DNA from: DAIODI01 sp046349255
GTDB taxonomy: Bacteria > Pseudomonadota > Alphaproteobacteria > Rhizobiales > Aestuariivirgaceae
Length of the DNA stretch: 64,000 nt
Reading direction: 5' to 3'
NCBI GenBank assembly: GCA_046349255.1
Contig: JAXMCR010000004.1
Span: forward strand, 248,001-312,000
Below, piece after piece: positions 57,477 through 64,000 of the stretch; position 1 is the first letter of the stretch, and the number at the start of each line of letters is the position of its first letter. A model generated the notes under the pieces. That model had not been told where the DNA came from, searched no databases, and saw only the letters and a program-made list of their open reading frames with translations. Made by a program: the position numbers and the translations under genes.

Positions 57477-59240
57477 ATGTCGAAGATTGGCGGGCGCGTG
57501 GCGCCGGTTGTTGCAAGTCTGGCCGTGATGATTTCGTTTGCAGGCATCGCTTTCGCGCAACAAGCCCCAAGCCAGAGTGACCTGAAGAAGCACGACACGA
57601 CGCCGGAGGGGCAATATCAGCCGAGCATGGACGTGCTGAAGCAGCAACAGATCGAACAGCCAGGTACAAAGCCCGGCGCCCCCAAGCTCACCGAAGACGA
57701 ATGGAAGACGGCGAACGGCATCTATTTCCAGAGATGCGCTGGCTGTCATGGCGTCTTGCGCAAGGGCGCCACCGGAAAGCCGCTCACCACCGACATAACC
57801 AATAAGCTCGGCTTCGATTATCTCCGGGACTTCATCACCTACGGTTCGCCCGCCGGCATGCCGAACTGGGGCACTTCAGGCGAGCTCAAGTCGGATGAAG
57901 TGCAGCTTATGGCGAAGTACTTGCTGAACCCACCGGCGCAGCCGCCAGAGTTCGGAATGCCCGAAATCAAGGCGAGCTGGAAGGTGCTAGTGCCGGTCGA
58001 CCAGCGGCCGACCAAGCAAATGAACAAGCTCGATCTCGACAATCTCTTCTCGGTAACGCTACGCGATACGGGCGAGGTTGCGCTGATCGACGGCGATACC
58101 AAGAAGATCGTCACTATTATCCCGACTGGATATGCCGTGCATATCTCGCGCATGTCGGCGTCCGGTCGATACCTCATCGTTATCGGGCGCGATGCGAAGA
58201 TCGACCTGATCGACCTGTGGATGGAAACGCCTGCAGCGGTTGCCACGATCAAGATCGGTTCGGAAGCGCGTTCGGTCGAGACGTCGAAGTTCAAGGGCTG
58301 GGAGGACAAGTACGCGATCGGTGGTGCCTACTGGCCGCCCCAGTATGTCCTGATGGATGGACAGACTCTTGAGCCGCTGAAGGTCGTCTCCACCCGCGGC
58401 ATGACCTATGACACGCAGGAATATCATCCCGAACCGCGCGTCGCGTCGATCGTAGCGTCGCACTACAAGCCGGAATTCATCGTCAACGTGAAGGAGACGG
58501 GGCACATCCTTCTCGTGGACTACTCTGACATCAAGAACCTGAAGACCACGGACATCGAAGCGGAACGCTTCCTGCACGATGGCGGGTTCGACTCGACCGG
58601 GCGCTACTTCATCGTCGCCGCCAATGCTCGTAACAAGATCGCAGTCATCGACACGAAGGAAGACAAGCTCGTCACTGTCATGGAGACGGGCGGCCAGAAG
58701 CCGCATCCGGGGCGCGGTGCGAACATTCTGCATCCGAAGTACGGCCCGGTGTGGGTGACGAGTCATCTCGGAGACGAGACAATCTCCTTGGTAGGCACCG
58801 ATCCGGAAAAGCATCCCGAATACGCATGGAAGGTGGTCCAGACGCTCACCGGACAGGGAGGTGGTTCCCTGTTCGTGAAATCCAACCCAAAGTCCAAGCA
58901 TCTCTATGTCGATACTCCGCTGAATCCGGAGTCCGAGTTCTCCGCCTCCGTGCTCGTCTTCGACATCGACGATCTTGGCAAGGAGAACCCCGAAGGGAAG
59001 GTTCTGCCGATCGGCGAATGGTCCGGCATCACGACCGGACAGCGGCGAGTCGTGCAGGGCGAATACAACAAGGCCGGCGACGAGATCTGGTTCTCGGTGT
59101 GGAACAGCAAAAATCAGGAGTCGGCGATCGTCGTGGTCGACGACAAGACGCTGAAGCTGAAGCAGGTCATCAAGGACAAGCGCCTCATCACGCCGACAGG
59201 CAAATTCAACGTCTACAACACGCGCAACGACATCTACTGA
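57477..59240 (+). CDS. nirS: Cytochrome cd1 nitrite reductase NirS
   Basis: Reduces nitrite to nitric oxide in the periplasm. The 587-residue precursor has a signal ending GIAFAQ, a cytochrome c domain with CAGCH (87-91) and an eight-bladed propeller that holds heme d1. GYAVHISRMSASGRYLIVIG carries the axial His, and EYHPEPRVASIVASHYKPEF and AERFLHDGGFDSTGRYF give the catalytic histidines. The ATG at 57477 follows GAGAGGGAGAAGG. It starts the nirSECF-DL-GHJ cluster. Confidence 0.98.
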   Translation: MSKIGGRVAPVVASLAVMISFAGIAFAQQAPSQSDLKKHDTTPEGQYQPSMDVLKQQQIEQPGTKPGAPKLTEDEWKTANGIYFQRCAGCHGVLRKGATGKPLTTDITNKLGFDYLRDFITYGSPAGMPNWGTSGELKSDEVQLMAKYLLNPPAQPPEFGMPEIKASWKVLVPVDQRPTKQMNKLDLDNLFSVTLRDTGEVALIDGDTKKIVTIIPTGYAVHISRMSASGRYLIVIGRDAKIDLIDLWMETPAAVATIKIGSEARSVETSKFKGWEDKYAIGGAYWPPQYVLMDGQTLEPLKVVSTRGMTYDTQEYHPEPRVASIVASHYKPEFIVNVKETGHILLVDYSDIKNLKTTDIEAERFLHDGGFDSTGRYFIVAANARNKIAVIDTKEDKLVTVMETGGQKPHPGRGANILHPKYGPVWVTSHLGDETISLVGTDPEKHPEYAWKVVQTLTGQGGGSLFVKSNPKSKHLYVDTPLNPESEFSASVLVFDIDDLGKENPEGKVLPIGEWSGITTGQRRVVQGEYNKAGDEIWFSVWNSKNQESAIVVVDDKTLKLKQVIKDKRLITPTGKFNVYNTRNDIY

Positions 59241-59249
59241 CGGACCTTA

Positions 59250-59304
59250 GGGAAGCGAGGGCTATTGTCCTCCAGCCGTCTTGCGGCCCTCGCTTCCCCT
59301 TTTT
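59250..59304 (+). terminator. Hairpin with T-run between nirS and nirE
   Basis: A perfect 13-bp stem (GGGAAGCGAGGGC at 59250-59262 with GCCCTCGCTTCCC at 59286-59298) and a 23-base loop, followed by CTTTTT. It starts 10 bases after the nirS stop and ends 24 bases before nirE. It looks like an intrinsic terminator or an mRNA-stabilising hairpin. Confidence 0.8.
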
Positions 59305-59328
59305 AGAACACCAACGTTCGGGAAGGCC

Positions 59329-60120
59329 ATGAAAGAGGGCAAGGTTGTTCTTGTCGGCGCGGGACCTGGCGATCCCGACCTCCTGACGGTTAAGGCTGTC
59401 CGCGCCATCGCGGCTGCCGACGTCATCGTCTACGATCGGCTCGTATCGTCGGGGATATTGGACCTCGCGCCGGCTGGCGTAGCGCGTATCAACGTCGGCA
59501 AGCAACCGAACCTGCACCCGGTATCGCAGAGTCAGATCAACGCGTTACTCGTCAAGCTCGCGCGCTGCGGTCGCGACGTCGTGCGTCTCAAGGGTGGCGA
59601 TCCATTCGTCTTCGGCAGGGGTAGCGAGGAAGCGCTCGAATTGAGTCGCGCCGGGATCGAATTCGATGTGGTGCCGGGTATCACTTCGGCGCAGGGGCTC
59701 GCGGCGTCGCTGCGGGTGCCGCTCACTCACCGGGGGATGGCCAACGGCGTGCGGCTCGTCACGGGTCACTGCCGCGACGACATGGATCTCGACCTCGACT
59801 GGCAAGGTCTGTGCGATCCGCGCACGACGCTCGTTGTTTACATGGGGCTTGCGAACCTTCCGCAAATCGCGGGTAAGCTGATGGCGCACGGACGCAGTGG
59901 AGCGACGCCGGCACTCGCCGTGAGTAGCGCGACGCTTCCCGGCGAGCGGCGTCTTGCAACAACTCTCGGGAAGTTGGTTGAGGACGTTACGGAGGCTGGA
60001 CTTCAGGCGCCGGTGCTCTTCGTCGTGGGCGAGGTGGCAAGCCTCTTTTCTAGTCTCGTGCGCGACGCAGACAGCGAAGGGGAAAGCTGTGCGAGCGGCC
60101 TTGCTGCTGGTTCCCGTTAG
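59329..60120 (+). CDS. nirE: Uroporphyrinogen-III C-methyltransferase NirE
   Basis: Makes precorrin-2 from uroporphyrinogen III with two SAM, the first committed step to heme d1. The 263-residue protein has VVLVGAGPGDPDLLTVKAVRA (SAM site), VRLKGGDPFVFGRGSEEALEL and ITSAQGLAASLRVPLTHRG. It has no CysG fusion. The ATG at 59329 follows GGGAAGG. It overlaps nirC by 32 bases. Confidence 0.95.
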   Translation: MKEGKVVLVGAGPGDPDLLTVKAVRAIAAADVIVYDRLVSSGILDLAPAGVARINVGKQPNLHPVSQSQINALLVKLARCGRDVVRLKGGDPFVFGRGSEEALELSRAGIEFDVVPGITSAQGLAASLRVPLTHRGMANGVRLVTGHCRDDMDLDLDWQGLCDPRTTLVVYMGLANLPQIAGKLMAHGRSGATPALAVSSATLPGERRLATTLGKLVEDVTEAGLQAPVLFVVGEVASLFSSLVRDADSEGESCASGLAAGSR

Positions 60121-60418
60121 TCTGCTGGCGCTGACGCCGGTCTCGCTCGCCGGCGGCGCCGAGGTGACGGCGGACCGGGCGGAGAGGCTCCGCAACTTGG
60201 TCGTCCAGGACTGCGGCTCCTGCCACGGGCTTACGCTGAAAGGCGGGCTCGGAAAGCCGCTGCTGCCGAAGTCACTGGCGGCCTTTCCGGAAGAGGGCGT
60301 GGCGGAGGTCATTCTCGACGGCGTCCCCGGAACACCCATGCCAGCGTGGCGCGGCATCCTGAGCGAGGCCGACGCGCAGTGGATCGCACGGACGCTGAAG
60401 GAAGGGGTTTCCAGATGA
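60089..60418 (+). CDS. nirC: c-type cytochrome NirC
   Basis: A 109-residue monoheme cytochrome started by a GTG at 60089 inside the nirE end. The signal is RAALLLVPVSLLALTPVSLAGG; the heme motif is CGSCH at 42-46 and the likely axial methionine is in GTPMPAWRG. In other denitrifiers NirC is an electron carrier for NirS or for d1 maturation. GAAGGGG precedes the GTG, and the stop overlaps the nirF start (ATGA). Confidence 0.9.
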   Translation: MRAALLLVPVSLLALTPVSLAGGAEVTADRAERLRNLVVQDCGSCHGLTLKGGLGKPLLPKSLAAFPEEGVAEVILDGVPGTPMPAWRGILSEADAQWIARTLKEGVSR

Positions 60419-61611
60419 ACGTCGACCGACGGGCCGTGTTTGCATTCGCGACGGCTGCGGGTTTTCAGATGAGCATGCGTATCGCCGAGGCCGCGCCCTC
60501 CGTCATGCGAGGCACCGGTGACCTTGGCCTCGTCGTCGAGCGGGCAACGGGCTCGGTTCTCGTTATCGAAACGACACGCCGCAGCATCCTTGCACGCATC
60601 GAGGGGCTCGGCGACCTCTCGCACGCGACAGCCGTCTTCTCGCCCGACCAACGCTATGCATTCGTCTTCGGGCGGGACGGCGGCCTGACCAAGGTCGATC
60701 TACTGGAGGCAGCGATCGTTACCCGCGTGATCCAGGCGGGAAACTCGATCGGAGGGGCGGTTTCGGACGACGGCCAGCTGATCGCGGTGTCGAACTACGA
60801 GCCCGGCGGTGTACGGATCTTCGACTCAGCAACACTTGAGATGCTGCATGATATACCGGCAGCGTGGGGTGGTGGGCAGCTTTCGAAGACCGTCGGCCTT
60901 GTCGACCTGCCAGGGCGGCGTTTCATGGTGTCGCTCTACGACTCTGGCGACATCTGGCTTATCGACTGCGCAGCCGGGGCAAAGCCCTTTGTGTCCAACA
61001 TCGGGCACGCAGGTTCGCAGCCCTATGATGGCTTCGTGACCGCGGACGGGCGGCACTACCTCGCTGGCCTATTCGGTGAAGATGGCGTCGCTCATGTCGA
61101 CCTCTGGAAGGAACCCCTTACGATCGACCGGGTGCTTCAGGGGTACGGCCGCGGCGAAGAGAAGCTTCCCGTTTACAAGATGCCGCATTTGGAGGGCTGG
61201 GGAGAGACGGGACGGTCACTTCTCCTTCCCGCCGTCGGACACCATAAGGTTCTGGTCGTCGATGACGAGAGTTTCAAGGAAACCGGTCGTATTGCCGTTC
61301 ACGGCCAGGCGGTCTTTTGCGTCGCTCGGCCCGATGGCCGGGAAGTATGGGTCAACTTTGCGCCGCCGGACAACGATACCGTTCAGGTTATCAACGTCGA
61401 GCAGCGGCGTGTGGTGCATGAGTTCAAGCCAGGACCTGCCGTGCTCCACATGGAATTCACGCCGCGCGGACGCGAGGTCTGGCTTTCGGTACGCGATGCG
61501 GATCGCATCGACGTGCATGACGCGCGCTCCTACGAGAAGCTTGCCGAGCTTCCGGCGCAGAAGCCGAGCGGAATCTTCCTCACCGCGCGCGCCAACCGGA
61601 TCGGGCTATGA
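60415..61611 (+). CDS. nirF: Heme d1 biosynthesis protein NirF
   Basis: A 398-residue propeller protein related to the d1 domain of NirS. The leader DRRAVFAFATAAGFQMSMRI resembles a Tat signal. Blocks include LSHATAVFSPDQRYAFVFGRDGG, GNSIGGAVSDDGQLIAVSNYEPGG, and HMEFTPRGREVWLSVRDADRI. NirF acts late in d1 synthesis in the periplasm, probably as the dihydro-d1 dehydrogenase partner. Stops and starts overlap on both sides. Confidence 0.95.
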   Translation: MNVDRRAVFAFATAAGFQMSMRIAEAAPSVMRGTGDLGLVVERATGSVLVIETTRRSILARIEGLGDLSHATAVFSPDQRYAFVFGRDGGLTKVDLLEAAIVTRVIQAGNSIGGAVSDDGQLIAVSNYEPGGVRIFDSATLEMLHDIPAAWGGGQLSKTVGLVDLPGRRFMVSLYDSGDIWLIDCAAGAKPFVSNIGHAGSQPYDGFVTADGRHYLAGLFGEDGVAHVDLWKEPLTIDRVLQGYGRGEEKLPVYKMPHLEGWGETGRSLLLPAVGHHKVLVVDDESFKETGRIAVHGQAVFCVARPDGREVWVNFAPPDNDTVQVINVEQRRVVHEFKPGPAVLHMEFTPRGREVWLSVRDADRIDVHDARSYEKLAELPAQKPSGIFLTARANRIGL

Positions 61612-62606
61612 GCGCGTTCGACCGCGATCCGGCGCTCGTCCTCGCCGACCATTGGCAACGGGATTTCCCGCTCTTGCCGCGGCCGTTCGCGAAGGCTGGA
61701 AAGGCGTTCGACCTTACGGAAGCTGAAACGATCCGGGCGCTGGAGCGCCTCGCAAACCGACAATTGCTGAGCCGGATCGGTCCGGTCGTCCGGCCGAACA
61801 CCGCGGGGGCGAGTACCCTTTGTGCCTTGGCAATCTCGAAGAAGGACCTTCCACGGATCGCACAAGCAGTGTCGGCCGAACGATACGTCAACCACAACTA
61901 CGAACGGGACCACCAATTCAATCTTTGGTTCGTTGTGGCCGCGCCGACCGTCGGTGAACGAGCTGCGTGTCTCGATCGTATCGCGGCGTTTGCTGGCCAG
62001 CAGCCGCTCGATTTGCGGCTTCTAAAGTCGTTTCACATCGACCTAGGCTTTTCCCTGAGGGGCGGCGCTCGCCGGGAGCTTCGATCGTCCGAGACCTTCC
62101 GCACCGCCACACCGGATGAAATTCGTTTGATCGCCGCGCTCGAGGACGGGCTGCCGCTCGCGCCGCGGCCATACCGTGACGTCGGAACTCGGCTCAGTAC
62201 GCGGGAGCACAGTGTCATCGCCACGCTGGGTCGCCTTGTCAGCGACGGTGTCGTCTCGCGGTTCGGCTGCGTGTTGCGACACCGCGAAATAGGATTCACC
62301 GCGAACGCGATGGCATGTTGGGATGTGCCTGACGATCGTGTGGAGGCGCTCGGGCGTGCGGTCACGCTCGAGCCGCAGGTGACGCTTTGTTATCGGCGCA
62401 ACCGATCGCTGCCCGAATGGCCCTACAACCTTTTCGTGATGGTACATGGCCGCGATATGGCGACGGTCAGGGAAGTGATCCTCGGCATCGGCGGGCGAAC
62501 CGGGCTATTGGGAATGCCGCACGATGTGCTCTTCAGCCGACGCTGCTTCAAGCAGCGCGGCGCGCGTTTCCTGACCGGCCGCGCGGCAACGGAGCAGGCA
62601 GCATGA
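61608..62606 (+). CDS. nirDL: Siroheme decarboxylase NirDL (fused subunits)
   Basis: A 332-residue protein that joins NirD- and NirL-like halves, each with an AsnC-type helix-turn-helix (AETIRALERLANRQLLSRIG; STREHSVIATLGRLVSDGVVSRFG) and a ferredoxin-like part (RDHQFNLWFVVAAPT; LPEWPYNLFVMVHG). With NirG and NirH it decarboxylates siroheme at C12 and C18 to didecarboxysiroheme. NYERDHQFNLWF carries likely catalytic histidines. It overlaps nirF and nirG by four bases. Confidence 0.93.
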   Translation: MSAFDRDPALVLADHWQRDFPLLPRPFAKAGKAFDLTEAETIRALERLANRQLLSRIGPVVRPNTAGASTLCALAISKKDLPRIAQAVSAERYVNHNYERDHQFNLWFVVAAPTVGERAACLDRIAAFAGQQPLDLRLLKSFHIDLGFSLRGGARRELRSSETFRTATPDEIRLIAALEDGLPLAPRPYRDVGTRLSTREHSVIATLGRLVSDGVVSRFGCVLRHREIGFTANAMACWDVPDDRVEALGRAVTLEPQVTLCYRRNRSLPEWPYNLFVMVHGRDMATVREVILGIGGRTGLLGMPHDVLFSRRCFKQRGARFLTGRAATEQAA

Positions 62607-63058
62607 ATCGCATCCTTGACGACCTCGACCGGCGAATCGTCAACCGGCTCCAGGTGGGCATCGCCATCACCGATGAACCGTTCGCCGCCGTGGCGAACGA
62701 GCTCGGTATCGAGACGGCAACGCTGCTCGTCCGACTGTGCCGCCTGAAGACGGCGGGCGTCCTGTCGCGGGTCGGTCCGATGTACAACGCCGAACGATTC
62801 GGTGGCGCGCTCAGTCTATGCGCGATGACGGTTCCTAAAGACCGCTTTGAAGGCGTTGCCGAACTCGTCAATGCGTTCCCGGAGGTAGCGCACAATTACG
62901 CGCGCGAGCATCGCCTCAACATGTGGTTCGTTCTCGCGACGGAGACAGCTGCGCGCCGCGCCGAGGTGGTCGCCGACATAGAGCGCTTGACGGATATCAA
63001 GGTGCTCGACCTGCCGAAGCTCCATGAATTCTACATCGGATTGAAGGTCCAGGCATGA
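62603..63058 (+). CDS. nirG: Siroheme decarboxylase subunit NirG
   Basis: A 151-residue Lrp/AsnC-like protein. DDLDRRIVNRLQVGIAITDEPF and IETATLLVRLCRLKTAGVLSRVG form the winged helix; VAHNYAREHRLNMWFVLATE is the conserved catalytic region. It lies between nirDL and nirH with four-base overlaps. The assignment to NirG follows from sequence and order. Confidence 0.92.
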   Translation: MNRILDDLDRRIVNRLQVGIAITDEPFAAVANELGIETATLLVRLCRLKTAGVLSRVGPMYNAERFGGALSLCAMTVPKDRFEGVAELVNAFPEVAHNYAREHRLNMWFVLATETAARRAEVVADIERLTDIKVLDLPKLHEFYIGLKVQA

Positions 63059-63546
63059 CCGCTTCCCCAGCCAAACTCGATGCTGTCGATCGCGCCATCG
63101 TTGCTGCGACCCAGGAAGGACTTCCGCTCGTCGAGCGTCCATTCGAGGCGATTGCCCGATCAATCGAGTCAAGTCCTGCGGAGGTGATGGAACGAATGCG
63201 GTCGATGCAGGAGGCGGGGGTCATCCGGCGTATTGCGGCCGTTCCGAACCACTATGCGCTCGGTATGACGGCAAACGGCATGTCGGTCTGGGATGTGGAC
63301 GACCTGCTGATCGAGCAATTCGGCGAGGCGGTCGGCCAGCTTGACTTCGTGACGCATTGCTACCATCGCCCACGGCGAGCCGGCTGGTCCTTCAATCTCT
63401 ATGCCATGGTGCATGGTTCGAGCCGCGCGGAGGTGTTGGCGAAGGTTGCTGTCATCGCCCGCCTAATTGGGCCCGCGGCGCGGAACCACGACGTACTATT
63501 CTCAACACGCATACTCAAGAAGACCGGCTTTCGGCTTTCAGTTTGA
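63055..63546 (+). CDS. nirH: Siroheme decarboxylase subunit NirH
   Basis: A 163-residue Lrp/AsnC-like protein. AVDRAIVAATQEGLPLVERPF, AEVMERMRSMQEAGVIRRIAAV and THCYHRPRRAGWSFNLYAMVHG match NirH, as does the ending HDVLFSTRILKKTGFRLSV. It overlaps nirG as ATGA and precedes nirJ by ten bases. Confidence 0.92.
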   Translation: MTASPAKLDAVDRAIVAATQEGLPLVERPFEAIARSIESSPAEVMERMRSMQEAGVIRRIAAVPNHYALGMTANGMSVWDVDDLLIEQFGEAVGQLDFVTHCYHRPRRAGWSFNLYAMVHGSSRAEVLAKVAVIARLIGPAARNHDVLFSTRILKKTGFRLSV

Positions 63547-63556
63547 GGGGATTACG

Positions 63557-64000
63557 ATGTTCCGGCTGTCACAGTTTATGCGTGAACTGATCGAGCCTTC
63601 GCAGTCCGCGCGGAGACGTTCCCCGAGAGGCCCTGTCGTCATCTGGAATCTCGTCCGACGCTGCAACCTCCTGTGCAAGCACTGCTATTCGATATCCGGC
63701 GACGTCGACTTTCCGGGCGAGCTGTCGACGGAGGAAGTGTTTGCGGTAATGGACGACCTGCGTGCGTTCGGCGTGCCAAGCCTCATCCTCTCCGGCGGCG
63801 AGCCGCTGCTGCGCCGCGATATCTTCGCGATCTCGAAACGCGCGCGCGCGCTGGGATTTTACACTGGACTGTCCTCGAACGGCACGCTTATCGACAAGGA
63901 TACCGTCGGCGCCATCGCGGACGTGGGCTATGACTATGTCGGCGTTAGCCTAGACGGAATGCGCGAGACGCACGACCGTTTCCGACGCCGCGAGGGCGCA
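63557..64000 (+). CDS. nirJ: Radical SAM heme d1 synthase NirJ (5' part)
   Basis: The first 148 codons; the gene runs off the window. The radical SAM cluster motif is CNLLCKHC, preceded by GPVVIWNLVRR, followed by the SAM-binding LILSGGEPLLRRDIF and SNGTLIDKD. NirJ removes propionate side chains of didecarboxysiroheme and installs the oxo groups. The ATG at 63557 follows a GAGGGG ribosome binding site. Confidence 0.95.
   Translation, partial: MFRLSQFMRELIEPSQSARRRSPRGPVVIWNLVRRCNLLCKHCYSISGDVDFPGELSTEEVFAVMDDLRAFGVPSLILSGGEPLLRRDIFAISKRARALGFYTGLSSNGTLIDKDTVGAIADVGYDYVGVSLDGMRETHDRFRRREGA

Overview
The window looks like the chromosome of an alphaproteobacterium, most likely order Hyphomicrobiales (Rhizobiales). 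The signs are high G+C, frequent 1-4 base start/stop overlaps, GTG and TTG starts, the carB-greA ... lrp/trxB-lysR neighbourhood, a SigF/NrsF sigma/anti-sigma pair, a class I-type PHA synthase and Paracoccus-like nir gene order. The assignment is inferred from gene content only.

Bases 1-33,000 are ordinary core genome. A hemF-led operon carries two tandem MFS transporters, an EamA transporter and an MDR oxidoreductase. Next come a csp-RNase T2-amidotransferase operon on the minus strand, DUF922 and metallo-beta-lactamase genes, uvrB, an L,D-transpeptidase, a second csp with a good terminator, msrP, the trxB-lysR pair divergent from an Lrp regulator, benE, greA, carB, a second L,D-transpeptidase, phaC, sigF-nrsF facing a SIMPL-domain gene, and a run of small enzymes ending at a class III nucleotide cyclase.

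A tRNA with anticodon CAT (32,988) marks the start of an accessory region of about 18 kb with lower G+C and much decay. It holds a large serine recombinase with a DUF2924 partner, a truncated second copy of that junction, and a possible HEPN-like gene. Broken genes include an RND pump tail, DUF2892, groES cut after 12 codons, a UspA half, a VIT/CCC1-like transporter and two others. Intact inserts are an outer-membrane barrel, a two-gene small-protein operon (cysteine-rich plus single-helix), a lipoprotein-SLC13 transporter pair facing a DcaP-like porin, DUF3300-DUF2950, and PPK2-SulP. A perfect CIRCE heat-shock operator survives in front of the groES/UspA chimera.

Bases 50,800-64,000 form a denitrification locus: a CopD-like membrane protein, a Dnr/NnrR-type Crp/Fnr regulator with DUF4202, a cytochrome c, nnrS, nirX, nirI, and the divergent nirS-E-C-F-DL-G-H-J cluster for cytochrome cd1 nitrite reductase and its heme d1 cofactor. 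Two perfect TTGAC-N4-GTCAA sites fit control by the local regulator. One lies between nirI and nirS; the other overlaps the nnrS stop codon upstream of the cytochrome gene. A strong hairpin with a T-run separates nirS from the d1 biosynthesis genes.
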